The notes beneath the pieces were generated by a model. That model did not search any database. It had not been told where the DNA came from and worked only from the letters and a program-made list of their open reading frames with translations. A stretch of 30,833 nucleotides of DNA, from the NCBI GenBank assembly GCA_001784735.1, contig MFSB01000008.1:40810-71642 (forward strand), written 5' to 3'. Within the stretch, counting starts at the first letter, position 1. Every line of letters begins with the position of its first letter. This document shows, piece after piece, positions 1 to 6,773 of this stretch. A program made the translations under genes and the position numbers. Source of the DNA: Candidatus Moranbacteria bacterium RIFCSPLOWO2_12_FULL_48_12. Lineage in GTDB: Bacteria > Patescibacteriota > Minisyncoccia > Moranbacterales > UBA1568.

Positions 1-219
1 TACGAGAATATTTTTTCCACGTATGGGGACAAGACCATCATCGCCTCCATTCACAAGCTCCATCTTCTCCGGATGTTCGACACGATCTATATGTTTGATA
101 AGGGGATCATCAGCGCTTTCGGGAACTTCAATCAGCTTCTGCAATCATCGCCGCTCTTCGCTGAGATGTGGCGCAAATATACGGAGATGGACGAGGAATG
201 GAAAGCCCTAGAGGCCTAA
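1..219 (+). CDS. ABC transporter ATP-binding protein, C-terminal end (partial)
   Basis: Frame 1 is open from the first base to a TAA and gives 72 residues. The stretch SIHKLHLLRMFDTIYMFDKG fits the end of an ABC ATPase: the His of 'SIHK' matches the switch (H-loop) histidine, followed by the usual hydrophobic strand, a D-x-G turn, a 'G-x-F-x-Q-L-L' segment and a short helical tail (LFAEMWRKY). This arrangement is typical of exporters of the MsbA/LmrA type, where the nucleotide-binding domain closes the chain. Walker A, signature and Walker B lie outside the window, so substrate and subfamily cannot be told. A probable promoter starts 10 bases after the stop, so the next gene need not be co-transcribed. 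Confidence 0.75.
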   Translation, partial: YENIFSTYGDKTIIASIHKLHLLRMFDTIYMFDKGIISAFGNFNQLLQSSPLFAEMWRKYTEMDEEWKALEA

Positions 220-229
220 CGTTTCAATC

Positions 230-258
230 TTGCAAAAAAGGCTTATTTCTTGTATTCT
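230..258 (+). promoter_or_regulatory. Putative sigma70-type promoter for the AICAR transformylase gene
   Basis: TTGCAA at 230-235 and TATTCT at 253-258 are separated by 17 bases. The expected transcript starts near 265 and has a leader of about 45 nt before the ATG at 311. The match is moderate (4/6 in each box). Confidence 0.45.
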
Positions 259-310
259 CAAGTGTTCGCCCTTTTACAACCGAATTATCACAACGCCAAG
301 GAGGCGAGAA

Positions 311-1507
311 ATGCAAAACACGATACCCTTCCCCGCAACTATTATCAAACTGGAAAACGGAATCGAACTCGCCTATGGCGAAAATAGGGATCAAAGTCCC
401 GCCTGGCTTGTTTATGGAGGAACTGATGATCCATTAGCGCCATCCCGATTCAAGTGTATATCTGGCACGCCGAGCTTTATCAGTATTGCCGACTTGGTGC
501 AAATAGTCGGCATTCAACGTCTTTTGATCGAATCATTTCAGCGTTTTAATGGACACGTTCCATATACTGTGATAGCTGGAAAACATGGTAATCCCTGCGG
601 GCTAGGAATTTCACATGGTGATCCTCGTGAAGCCATTAACAAGGCTCTCATGGGAAATACCGTCGCTGTTATGGGCGGGGAAGTCAGTACGAATTTTGCT
701 ATCGGAGAAGCTGAAGCTGAAATTCTGTTCAACTCTCCGCAGAGTATCGGGCGGGAAAAGTGGGGGCTTGACTTGATAGCCGCACCGAAATTTTCTCTAG
801 GTGCTGTAGCAATCCTCGGCAAGAAACAAGGGCGCCGACTCCTTTCGAACCCGTATTTAAACGGATCGCCTTTTCCTTCGAATCAGTGGGTAATCACGCC
901 AGCCGGCGCTGATTGGCTTTGCCAAAGGGCGCCGAGCTTTGTACTGACCAGGAAAGAAGTGCAATCTTGGTCAGGTAAGGAAATGAATTCCGCACAGTTT
1001 GAGAATGCTCTTATTGCCTTCGCATGCTGTTGGCGTGCATCGAGCAATACCGTTGCGTTGGCTCGTGACAGAATGCTTATCGGCCTGGGTTGTGGTCAGC
1101 AGGATCGTATCGCTTGCGTTCGTTTGTGTCTTGAACAAGCCAATAAAGCCGGGCATGACACTCACGGAGCGATTTTCGCATCAGATGGCTTCTTTCCGTA
1201 CGCGGAGAGTAAGGTGATATGGTCGGACGACGACTTTCGTGTTCTTCTAGATGAAATAGAGCGTGCTAAGGCTACGCTTGAATCATCCACACATGCAATT
1301 GCAGTCAAGGTTACGGCCAATCTATCGGCTCTTATATCGCGCATGGACAGAAGGGAGGGGACAGAGCTTTTGATCGATGCCGGCTGCGCGGGCGGTATCG
1401 TGCCAGCAGACGGGAAAGAACTACCTAACGTCCGCAATCTCTTCGAAAGAAGCGGACTGGCCGTGGGATTCGTCGCGCCCGAGCATCGCGGTTTTGCCAA
1501 ACACTAG
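311..1507 (+). CDS. purH: Stand-alone AICAR transformylase (PurH C-terminal domain only)
   Basis: 398 residues. It would transfer a formyl group from 10-formyl-THF to AICAR, the penultimate step of de novo purine synthesis. Family marks in order: an N-terminal 'ELAYGENRDQSP' matching the PurH 'LRYGENPHQ' region, the KHGNPCG motif near residue 94, a 'GNTVAVMGGEVSTN' stretch equivalent to the usual 'GDPxSAFGGIVAxN', IGLGCGQQDR (usual IGxGxGQxxR), and ASDGFFPYAE (usual ASDAFFPF). The IMP-cyclohydrolase (MGS-like) domain of bifunctional PurH, about 190 residues, is absent. In 'CWRASSNTVALA' the Lys of the usual 'KSNAI' is Ser, so activity should be tested. ATG 311 is chosen over the upstream in-frame start at 230 because AAGGAGG at 298-304 is well placed. 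A small Cys-rich gene follows 10 nt downstream and purE lies about 4 kb away. Confidence 0.85.
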   Translation: MQNTIPFPATIIKLENGIELAYGENRDQSPAWLVYGGTDDPLAPSRFKCISGTPSFISIADLVQIVGIQRLLIESFQRFNGHVPYTVIAGKHGNPCGLGISHGDPREAINKALMGNTVAVMGGEVSTNFAIGEAEAEILFNSPQSIGREKWGLDLIAAPKFSLGAVAILGKKQGRRLLSNPYLNGSPFPSNQWVITPAGADWLCQRAPSFVLTRKEVQSWSGKEMNSAQFENALIAFACCWRASSNTVALARDRMLIGLGCGQQDRIACVRLCLEQANKAGHDTHGAIFASDGFFPYAESKVIWSDDDFRVLLDEIERAKATLESSTHAIAVKVTANLSALISRMDRREGTELLIDAGCAGGIVPADGKELPNVRNLFERSGLAVGFVAPEHRGFAKH

Positions 1508-1517
1508 GAGAGAGATT

Positions 1518-1724
1518 ATGGTAGTGCCAATTGAGAAACACCCACACCTTGACTACTGCCTGGCGTGCGAAAAGCTACTGCACCCGCTTGGGGATTTGTT
1601 CAAGTGTATTACTGAATGTTTTTTTGTCTGCTCGCCTGAATGCCGCGATGTTTGGAAAGACAAACCAACAGAGGAGCGAGCCAACATCGTGGTTGCAGAA
1701 CGAAAAAGAAAAAATGGGTTTTAA
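1518..1724 (+). CDS. Small Cys-rich (zinc-ribbon-like) protein
   Basis: 68 residues, not recognised as a known family. Its Cys pattern CLAC-x12-C-x3-C-x5-C-x3-C (YCLACEKLLHP, FKCITECFFVCSPECRD) suggests metal binding, perhaps a treble-clef or zinc-ribbon fold. The C-terminus is basic (AERKRKNGF). The GGAG at 1507-1510 overlaps the stop codon of the preceding transformylase gene and sits 7 nt before this ATG, so the two genes are probably translationally coupled and form a two-gene transcript ending at the hairpin at 1750-1786. A function linked to purine metabolism would be a guess from position only. Confidence 0.65.
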   Translation: MVVPIEKHPHLDYCLACEKLLHPLGDLFKCITECFFVCSPECRDVWKDKPTEERANIVVAERKRKNGF

Positions 1725-1749
1725 TCATCGCATACCCATCAAGCAGCAA

Positions 1750-1786
1750 ACCCGGAGTCTGAACGTGGATTCCGGGTAGTTTTTTT
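1750..1786 (+). terminator. Rho-independent terminator after the transformylase unit
   Basis: A 10-bp stem (ACCCGGAGTC / GATTCCGGGT, one G-T pair) with an 8-nt loop is followed by seven Ts at 1780-1786. The T-run touches the last codon of the converging nuclease gene. Confidence 0.9.
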
Positions 1787-2942
1787 ACAAAGCCAATTCT
1801 GCATCCGCTTCGATTTTATTCTTCTTGACAGAAAGACTGATACTTTCTTTGTCCAATGTTTTGGCTTCTTCGATTTCTTTGCGGACAGGAAAGGGGAGGA
1901 CAGCCAGGATGTTGCGAAGCGCGATGCCGTCGACTTTCAAAACGGATTCCCATTTATCGAGCGGTTCGAGGAGAGCGCGCAATTTGGCCTCGTCGTATTT
2001 GTACGTTTTGCGGAGCGATTTGCCGATGATGCCATGGTCATCGAAGACCCGGTCTACCCCTTCCTGTTCCATATATTGCAGAATGAGTTCCTGCAATTTT
2101 ATCAGGCGCAGTTTTTCCTGGCTCAATTTTCCTTTGAGATCGAGATACTCGCCGATAGCTCCTCGGACTTCAGCGGTTTCCAATTTGCGGGCTGCCGAGA
2201 ATTTATGTTTCCAAACGGGACAGATTTTCTGATAGCCGCACCAATCGCAGAGCGGGGAGAGGATGGGATCGAACTTTCCTCCCTCGATGGATTGGATAAC
2301 ATCCAAGAAAGTCTTTTCCAGGCTCGCCAACTGTTCGGGAGTGCGTTTTGAGGAAAGCTTTACGCCGTGTTTCAGGTAGTAGAGACTGACGGTAACCTTG
2401 TCCAGGCGGTCGATCTCCTTCGGATAGCGATCAAGAAAAGCCTTGAGATAGATGGAGAGTTGGATATCATTGTCAACCTTGTCTTGGGAAGGCATCTTGC
2501 GCGTCGTTTTGTAATCGATGATCTCATAGCCGTCTTGTGTCCTGTCGATGCGGTCGATGATGCCGGAAACGGTATGTCTACCACTTTCATCGTTTCCGAT
2601 CTCGATAGCGAAACGGCTTTCCAGATCAACGATGTTGTAATTGGCCGGCTTGATATGTGAGAGATAATTCTGGATGATGGTCACACCCTGAGTGAAGGCG
2701 GCGCGTTCTTCCATCTCATTTTCATAGACTTCGCTGTTCCAGCTTTTAGCAAAATAATCCAGTGCCTGTTCGATGGTAGGGGAGAGGAGGCTCGGCGTAT
2801 GGATGTACTTCATCACCGAGTGGATGAGCGTACCGAAAACCGCCTCTTTGGACTTGGGCTCTTTGATCTTGTCTATTTCCCGAAATTTATATTTCAGGGG
2901 ACAGTTCTGGTACGTGTCTAGGGTGGAATAGGATATACGCAT
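1785..2942 (-). CDS. PD-(D/E)XK family nuclease (AddB/RecB C-terminal type, probable 4Fe-4S)
   Basis: 385 residues. The start SYSTLDTYQNCPLKYKF is the usual opening of PDDEXK_1/AddB-like nucleases. It is followed by GTLIHSV (conserved His, about residue 41), GIIDRID (metal-binding Asp), EIIDYKTTR (D-x-K active site, about 140), the Q-x3-Y motif (QLSIY), and CDWCGYQKIC near 232-241. These three Cys plus the Cys near residue 14 make the four-Cys set that binds a 4Fe-4S cluster in AddB and Cas4 relatives. The C-terminal third is a helical extension. It probably acts on DNA ends in repair or recombination. It is a single-gene unit without an SD; a repeat-rich stretch begins right at its start codon. 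No cas genes are nearby, so a Cas4 role is not supported. Confidence 0.85.
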   Translation of the reverse strand: MRISYSTLDTYQNCPLKYKFREIDKIKEPKSKEAVFGTLIHSVMKYIHTPSLLSPTIEQALDYFAKSWNSEVYENEMEERAAFTQGVTIIQNYLSHIKPANYNIVDLESRFAIEIGNDESGRHTVSGIIDRIDRTQDGYEIIDYKTTRKMPSQDKVDNDIQLSIYLKAFLDRYPKEIDRLDKVTVSLYYLKHGVKLSSKRTPEQLASLEKTFLDVIQSIEGGKFDPILSPLCDWCGYQKICPVWKHKFSAARKLETAEVRGAIGEYLDLKGKLSQEKLRLIKLQELILQYMEQEGVDRVFDDHGIIGKSLRKTYKYDEAKLRALLEPLDKWESVLKVDGIALRNILAVLPFPVRKEIEEAKTLDKESISLSVKKNKIEADAELAL

Positions 2943-3089
2943 AAGGGATGGAATAAGTGACTCGCCTCGCTGGAGCTCCGTCGAAGCGGATGAGAGATAC
3001 TTGATAAGAGATGAGACTATATAGAAGAAATAAGAAAGATTTATCTTGCATCACTTATCCTTTATCAATTATCTTCTTCCTTATTCTAT
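2943..3089. repeat. Heptamer-period inverted array with nested palindromic repeat
   Basis: Right beside the nuclease start codon, 7-base units can be read on both sides of a short centre. The left arm is GATGAGA, GATACTT, GATAAGA, GATGAGA (2989-3016). The right arm is TTATCTT, GCATCAC, TTATCCT, TTATCAA, TTATCTT, CTTCCTT (3041-3082). The arms are roughly complementary (GATAAGA against TTATCTT/TTATCNT). A 30-base repeat (2961-2990), also found in thpR, is embedded at the outer end of the left arm. The rest of this gene-free stretch, 3090-3256, holds only the promoter and leader of the next gene. Confidence 0.65.
2961..2990. repeat. Palindromic repeat family 'CTCGCCTCGCTG', intergenic copy
   Basis: 30 bases starting CTCGCCTCGCTG and ending CGAAGCGG. 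25 of 30 positions match the segment 11074-11103 inside thpR. The centre GGAGCTCC is palindromic. Confidence 0.65.
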
Positions 3090-3156
3090 CAGAAAAGCTA
3101 TAGGGAAGACACTGTTTACCTTGTTGCACTTCAGATTAGAATTTAAGGAACCAGCA

Positions 3157-3185
3157 TTGACAAAATACTAATTATGTGCTATCAT
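3157..3185 (+). promoter_or_regulatory. Strong sigma70-type promoter of the GGDEF gene
   Basis: TTGACA (3157-3162), 17-nt spacer, TATCAT (3180-3185). The leader is about 65 nt. The whole promoter plus the next ~25 nt resembles 4146-4200 upstream of the next gene. Confidence 0.8.
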
Positions 3186-3256
3186 TGCAAAAACGTATCT
3201 TACAAATTGCAGATTTAATTTCAAATCCTGTTTCTCTATCAAGGAGGTTTTCTGCC

Positions 3257-4045
3257 ATGCAAACTTCTATGTTTGTTGCGGTTCAAAGCTGGATTCTCAT
3301 GAAGCTGAGTTTTTTATTCGACACTGATCGTTCTCCGCTGTATCGGGAAGTATGGGATCTGAAGCGGAAAAATGATCAGTTGACTAAGAAGCTTGCCGAT
3401 GCCAGCCAGCTGTTACAAGCACTTCAGGCGGATAATGAAATCCTTGTCGGGTGCTTGGAATACGTAAAAGGGGAAAGGGATAGGTGGTTTCATCAATGCC
3501 TGGAAACCAGTTCTCAGCTTAAAGATACAGAAAAGCGCATCCGAAAACTGGAACAGCAGGCATTGCAGGATCCTCTCACAGGGCTTCTTAACCGGACAGG
3601 CATGATCGAGGCATGGGAGCGAGCGGCGAGTTATTTATCCCGTTCGCAAAAGAAAGAAGCCTGCGTAATCTGTATCGATGCCGACGGCCTGAAACGAATC
3701 AACGATTCGCTTGGACACGCGGCTGGTGATGTCCTGTTAAAAAATATTGCCAAGGCCATGAATGATTCTGTACGGCAAGGTGATATCGTGACCCGTCTCG
3801 GAGGAGGAGCAGATGAATTTGTGATCGTTTTGCCGGAGGCAACCGTGGAAGCTACTCAGCAAATATCACGGCGGATCCAGGAAAAACTGCAACAACAGTT
3901 GCACGAAACGAGAATCACTGCGAGCCTCAGTATCGGCATAACTGCGATTTCAATTCAGGGTGAAACGCTTGTACAGGCACTCGAACGCGCGGACAGAGCC
4001 CTATATGAATCCAAAAAAATTCGCAACACTATCACAGTAATCTAA
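3257..4045 (+). CDS. Coiled-coil GGDEF-domain protein with altered signature motif
   Basis: 262 residues. Residues 1-20 are moderately hydrophobic with no clear membrane helix, about 25-105 are coiled coil (DLKRKNDQLTKKLADASQLL...), and the GGDEF domain starts at DPLTGLLNRTGM. DADGLKRINDSLGHAAGD, which binds metal and substrate in diguanylate cyclases, is intact. An RxxD I-site (RQGD, 172-175) sits in the normal place. The signature reads RLGGGADEF instead of RxGGDEF: two extra residues, Gly-Ala, encoded in a GGA-rich run, split the motif. Cyclic-di-GMP synthesis is therefore doubtful, and a binding or sensing role is possible. ATG 3257 is chosen for AAGGAGG at 3241-3247; the in-frame GTG at 3176 lies inside the promoter region. 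It has its own promoter and terminator. Confidence 0.8.
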   Translation: MQTSMFVAVQSWILMKLSFLFDTDRSPLYREVWDLKRKNDQLTKKLADASQLLQALQADNEILVGCLEYVKGERDRWFHQCLETSSQLKDTEKRIRKLEQQALQDPLTGLLNRTGMIEAWERAASYLSRSQKKEACVICIDADGLKRINDSLGHAAGDVLLKNIAKAMNDSVRQGDIVTRLGGGADEFVIVLPEATVEATQQISRRIQEKLQQQLHETRITASLSIGITAISIQGETLVQALERADRALYESKKIRNTITVI

Positions 4046-4087
4046 AACCTAAAAGGATTTTTCGAGGGCAGATGCCGAAACAAATTC

Positions 4088-4122
4088 GCCGGGCAATGGT
4101 AACAACCATCCCGGCATTTTTT
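4088..4122 (+). terminator. Rho-independent terminator after the GGDEF gene
   Basis: GCCGGG/CCCGGC base and ATGGT/ACCAT upper stem separated by a 2-nt bulge, loop AACA, then TTTTTT. The transcript ends before the promoter at 4148. Confidence 0.88.
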
Positions 4123-4147
4123 ATTTTAAAAAATATATTATGTATCA

Positions 4148-4175
4148 TTGACGAAGTATAAATTTGTGTTATCAT
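4148..4175 (+). promoter_or_regulatory. Sigma70-type promoter of the coiled-coil gene
   Basis: TTGACG (4148-4153), 16-nt spacer, TATCAT (4170-4175). The same -10 box and surrounding sequence occur at 3180. The leader is about 70 nt. Confidence 0.75.
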
Positions 4176-4252
4176 TGAAAACCGTACCTGAACAATTAAC
4201 AAGTAGTTCTTGTGCGAATGACTACCTCATTGAACATTTTAGGGAGGCTCAA

Positions 4253-4702
4253 ATGTCAAAAGCTACCAATAGTTGTGTCAAAACTATTTTGGTGCACCTG
4301 TTTCACTGGTTGTTTCAGAGTTGGCAACAGTTGGCGGATTACAAGCGGCTCATGCTTAGCTACCGAAAAAAGAGCCAAGAAGAGCAGCGGTGGAGGCAGA
4401 GGCTCAGCCGATCATTGCAGGCATCTCAGAAGCTGTATTACAGGTGTCTAAAAGAAAAAGATGCCCTTCTGAAAAAAGTCACAGGCTACGACCAGGAAAT
4501 CGAAACGCTTGGCAAATCGTTGATCAAGGTGCATCAAAATGAGCAAAAGGCTCTTGACGAAGTGGCAGTAGTGAAGGAGGAGAATAAGCAACTTTTGCTG
4601 AAGGTTGCCGGCCTAGAGAAAATGGTTGCGGGCCAAAAAGCCATCATTGCTGACAAAAACAAATTCATCGCATACCTCTGGACGCGGATACCGTTACCGT
4701 GA
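4253..4702 (+). CDS. Coiled-coil protein of unknown function
   Basis: 149 residues, not recognised. Residues 7-22 (SCVKTILVHLFHWLFQ) are hydrophobic and aromatic and might touch a membrane. From about 25 to 140 the chain is charged and heptad-like (YRKKSQEEQRWRQRLSRSLQ; LDEVAVVKEENKQLLLKVAG), so a long coiled coil is expected. The layout (hydrophobic start, then coiled coil) parallels the N-terminal part of the GGDEF protein just upstream, and the promoter-leaders are alike, so the two may descend from one cassette, this one lacking the catalytic domain. AGGGAGG at 4241-4247 fixes ATG 4253; the in-frame TTG at 4148 is the -35 box itself. Confidence 0.7.
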   Translation: MSKATNSCVKTILVHLFHWLFQSWQQLADYKRLMLSYRKKSQEEQRWRQRLSRSLQASQKLYYRCLKEKDALLKKVTGYDQEIETLGKSLIKVHQNEQKALDEVAVVKEENKQLLLKVAGLEKMVAGQKAIIADKNKFIAYLWTRIPLP

Positions 4703-4759
4703 GAGATAATGCTGAAGCTCTTGTCGCTGACATGGGTAGAAGTTTGCTACAAGTTGGAA

Positions 4760-4804
4760 AGCCGGGAAATGTGTGAATTCACCACGTTACCCGGCTGTTT
4801 TTTT
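4760..4804 (+). terminator. Rho-independent terminator after the coiled-coil gene
   Basis: AGCCGGG/CCCGGCT base, then AATGT/ACGTT and the self-complementary GTGAATTCAC top, followed by a run of Ts (4798-4804). Confidence 0.9.
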
Positions 4805-5164
4805 ATCTTGCAAACAAAGCGGGTGAGACAAGATAGGGGATATATACGAGATGGAGTAAATGTGCGTTTATTCTTAATTGTTTTTTCACTCTTCACTCTT
4901 ATTATGCAACGTCGTACTATGTAACTTATACGACATTGCGATAATATACAGAAGCTTGGTATAGCCGAGATACCATAAATACCCGTAATTCCCCTTAGAA
5001 CCATCAAAAATGAATGCGTATACTGCGTTCTGACGTGTTTCGATATCTTCTGGGGTACATTGATGTATCTCCCTCTACTCATATTTCTTCTGCAATTTAT
5101 TTTTTTACAGTATTTTTACAGAAAAGATTCTTTTTTATTTCATATCTCTACTATTTGGGACTTT
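4805..5164. other. AT-rich gene-free stretch
   Basis: No open frame here has family resemblance, a ribosome site or a convincing promoter. The longest frame (5082-4747, minus) also crosses the terminator and reads as noise. A small hairpin GTCGTA/TACGAC occurs near 4911-4934, and CACTCTT is repeated twice around 4888-4901. An uncharacterised RNA cannot be excluded. Confidence 0.4.
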
Positions 5165-5208
5165 ATAAAAAACAACTCCCCCATTTTTTGAATTAACTCT
5201 GGGGGAGT
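5165..5208 (-). terminator. Rho-independent terminator after purE
   Basis: Read on the minus strand, ACTCCCCCA/TGGGGGAGT forms a 9-bp stem (5175-5183 with 5200-5208) followed by TGTTTTTTAT. It lies about 42 nt beyond the purE stop. Confidence 0.85.
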
Positions 5209-5250
5209 CTTGCGGATTTTTTATGCCGATATTTTACCAGCCTGTGCTTG

Positions 5251-5754
5251 TTATTTTACTGGAAGGTCGAAAGGTTCCAATGGCACTGCTGTAGCCATGT
5301 TTTCGATGAAACTTTCGAGGCGTTTGTCAAGCTCTGGGTCAGTCAGCGCCAGGATTCGTGCCGCAAAGAGACCGGCATTGGTGGCGCCTGCATCCCCGAT
5401 CGCCATAGTTGCGACAGGGACACCGCCTGGCATCTGTACGGTTGAGAGGAGGCTGTCCATACCGCCTAAGCTGCTCGTTTTCATCGGTACGCCGATGACT
5501 GGCAGACGAATCTTGGAGGCCACGACGCCCGCTAGATGAGCGGCTCCGCCTGCACCGGCGATGACGATCTTGATGCCCCGCTCGACCATATGAGAAAGAT
5601 ATTTCTCCAGTCTTTCGGGTGTACGATGTGCTGAAACGATTTTTGCCTCATACGGAACGCCGAGGTTCTCGAGATATTTGGCAGCTAATTTCATAGTCGG
5701 CCAGTCGGAGTTGCTTCCCATGATGATGCAGACAAGAGGATTTTCAGTGGGCAT
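5251..5754 (-). CDS. purE: 5-(carboxyamino)imidazole ribonucleotide mutase, class I PurE
   Basis: 167 residues, the usual PurE length. It converts N5-CAIR to CAIR in de novo purine synthesis. GSNSDWPTM near the start, SAHRTPER, and AGAGGAAHLAGV followed by VIGVPMKTSSLGGMDSLLSTVQMPGGVPVATMAI are the conserved PurE substrate-binding stretches; the active-site His of SAHR is present. No purK is in the window. AAGGGAG stands just before the ATG. It has its own promoter (5842-5870) and terminator, so it is a single-gene unit. With the AICAR transformylase 4 kb upstream it suggests at least part of the purine pathway is kept. Confidence 0.95.
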   Translation of the reverse strand: MPTENPLVCIIMGSNSDWPTMKLAAKYLENLGVPYEAKIVSAHRTPERLEKYLSHMVERGIKIVIAGAGGAAHLAGVVASKIRLPVIGVPMKTSSLGGMDSLLSTVQMPGGVPVATMAIGDAGATNAGLFAARILALTDPELDKRLESFIENMATAVPLEPFDLPVK

Positions 5755-5841
5755 GTTTACTCCCTTTCTATTGAGAATAACGGTTGGTGAGACGGAAAGC
5801 GCTAGATTTTTATCCAGAGCCGTAAAAGAACTAGAAGCAAA

Positions 5842-5870
5842 ATTCTAGCATATTGGTCAGATTGAGTCAA
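5842..5870 (-). promoter_or_regulatory. Sigma70-type promoter of purE
   Basis: On the minus strand TTGACT (5870-5865), 17-nt spacer, TAGAAT (5847-5842), 5/6 in both boxes. CTAGAA/TTCTAG just downstream forms a small inverted repeat in the ~80-nt leader, a possible operator. Confidence 0.8.
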
Positions 5871-5917
5871 CATAAAATCATCCGTCTTTTTAGTAAAATG
5901 CCAGGAAAGGAAGTTAA

Positions 5918-6691
5918 TTATTTCGCCTTCAGAAATTTTTTGATCTTTTTCCAAAAAAACTTGTGCGGGAGGTAGGTGAAGCCGAGATGTCCCCCTTTCG
6001 GTTTCAAATAATATGTGGCTCCGGTTTTTTGGGCAAACGGAATGACTGGTTCATACGGTACATGGGTATCATCTTTGCAATGGATAATGAAGACTTTTTT
6101 GCCATCGATGGCAGCGGTATGTTCAATGGGATTATAAAAATCCGTTTCGAAAAGTTTTTGCCAATCTTTTTGATGCTTGGGGCGAAAAGCTCCGCCATAA
6201 CCTTCGCGAGAATAGCGGACGAAAGAGTCAAAGGGTTCATCCTTCCCCTTTTTGCTCCAATCAATGACGGGCGAAAGAGCTATGACTTTTTTTACAATCG
6301 GTTGCCACGTATTGAGAAGCACGGCCGGGCCCCCGAATGATCCTCCGAAGAGATGTACCGCAGAAACTCTTATTAACTTTTTTTCTCTTGTGGCAATGTC
6401 GTACACGGCACGTTTTTTGGCAAGTTCTGTAACAACATCTTCTATATCCTTCGCTGGAGATTTTTCCAAGAAGTTCCCCTCGCTTTCCCAAGTTCCTCTA
6501 TAGCGTGGAAAAATAACCACGTATCCGTGACTGGCGAGAAACCGGAGCGTTTCTTTCTTATAAGGCGCAGAGGGCGCGCCGATGGCCATGATGGCCACTT
6601 TGCCCGTTTGACGGACTGGGAACAGCACTTCCGCTACGATATCTTTGGAAAAACGCGTCCGAAAAGAATTTGGATGCCCTGATTTTTTCAT
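5918..6691 (-). CDS. Alpha/beta hydrolase (prolyl-oligopeptidase/dienelactone-hydrolase-like)
   Basis: 257 residues. The nucleophile elbow G-G-S-F-G-G follows 'SAVHLF'. An oxyanion region (MAIGAPSAPYKKETLRFLASHGYVV) precedes it, the acid is probably the Asp of 'HCKDDTHVPYEPV', and the His is in 'KGGHLGF'. This order (Ser, Asp, His) and the final 'FWKKIKKFLKAK' helix match small S9-like esterases or peptidases. There is no signal peptide, so it is probably cytoplasmic; the substrate is unknown. ATG 6691 is chosen because the longer frame to 6943 runs back over the M23 gene. No SD is visible. It is the third gene of the gltX-M23-hydrolase series, separated from the M23 gene by a hairpin repeat. 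Confidence 0.8.
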   Translation of the reverse strand: MKKSGHPNSFRTRFSKDIVAEVLFPVRQTGKVAIMAIGAPSAPYKKETLRFLASHGYVVIFPRYRGTWESEGNFLEKSPAKDIEDVVTELAKKRAVYDIATREKKLIRVSAVHLFGGSFGGPAVLLNTWQPIVKKVIALSPVIDWSKKGKDEPFDSFVRYSREGYGGAFRPKHQKDWQKLFETDFYNPIEHTAAIDGKKVFIIHCKDDTHVPYEPVIPFAQKTGATYYLKPKGGHLGFTYLPHKFFWKKIKKFLKAK

Positions 6692-6702
6692 ACAATCATG
6701 AT

Positions 6703-6723
6703 TTTGGAAGCCTTGCTTCCAAA
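6703..6723. repeat. Perfect 9-bp hairpin before the hydrolase gene
   Basis: TTTGGAAGC (6703-6711) and GCTTCCAAA (6715-6723), 3-nt loop. It abuts and slightly overlaps the next palindromic repeat. There is no T-run, so it is a processing or pausing structure rather than a clear terminator. Confidence 0.6.
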
Positions 6724-6771
6724 TAAATCCAGCACCTTTACCGCAGGATATTCTGGAAGGTGCTGGATAAA
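6722..6771. repeat. Palindromic repeat family 'ATCCAGCACCT', short copy (50 bp)
   Basis: ATCCAGCACCTT (6727-6738) pairs with AAGGTGCTGGAT (6757-6768). The outer ends AATAAATCCAGCACCT and AGGTGCTGGATAAA are identical in the 99-bp copy at 26687-26785, and the centre shares 'TATTCTGG'. It fills the gap between the M23 stop and the hydrolase gene. Confidence 0.75.
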
Positions 6772-6773
6772 AC

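Noticed and set aside
1785..2942. PD-(D/E)XK nuclease considered as Cas4 of a defence system
   Set aside because: No cas1/cas2, array or other defence gene is near; its 385-residue length and C-terminal extension fit AddB/RecB-like repair nucleases better.
4747..5082. Minus-strand 111-codon frame in the AT-rich stretch
   Set aside because: It crosses the terminator of the plus-strand gene, has no SD and no domain-like composition.
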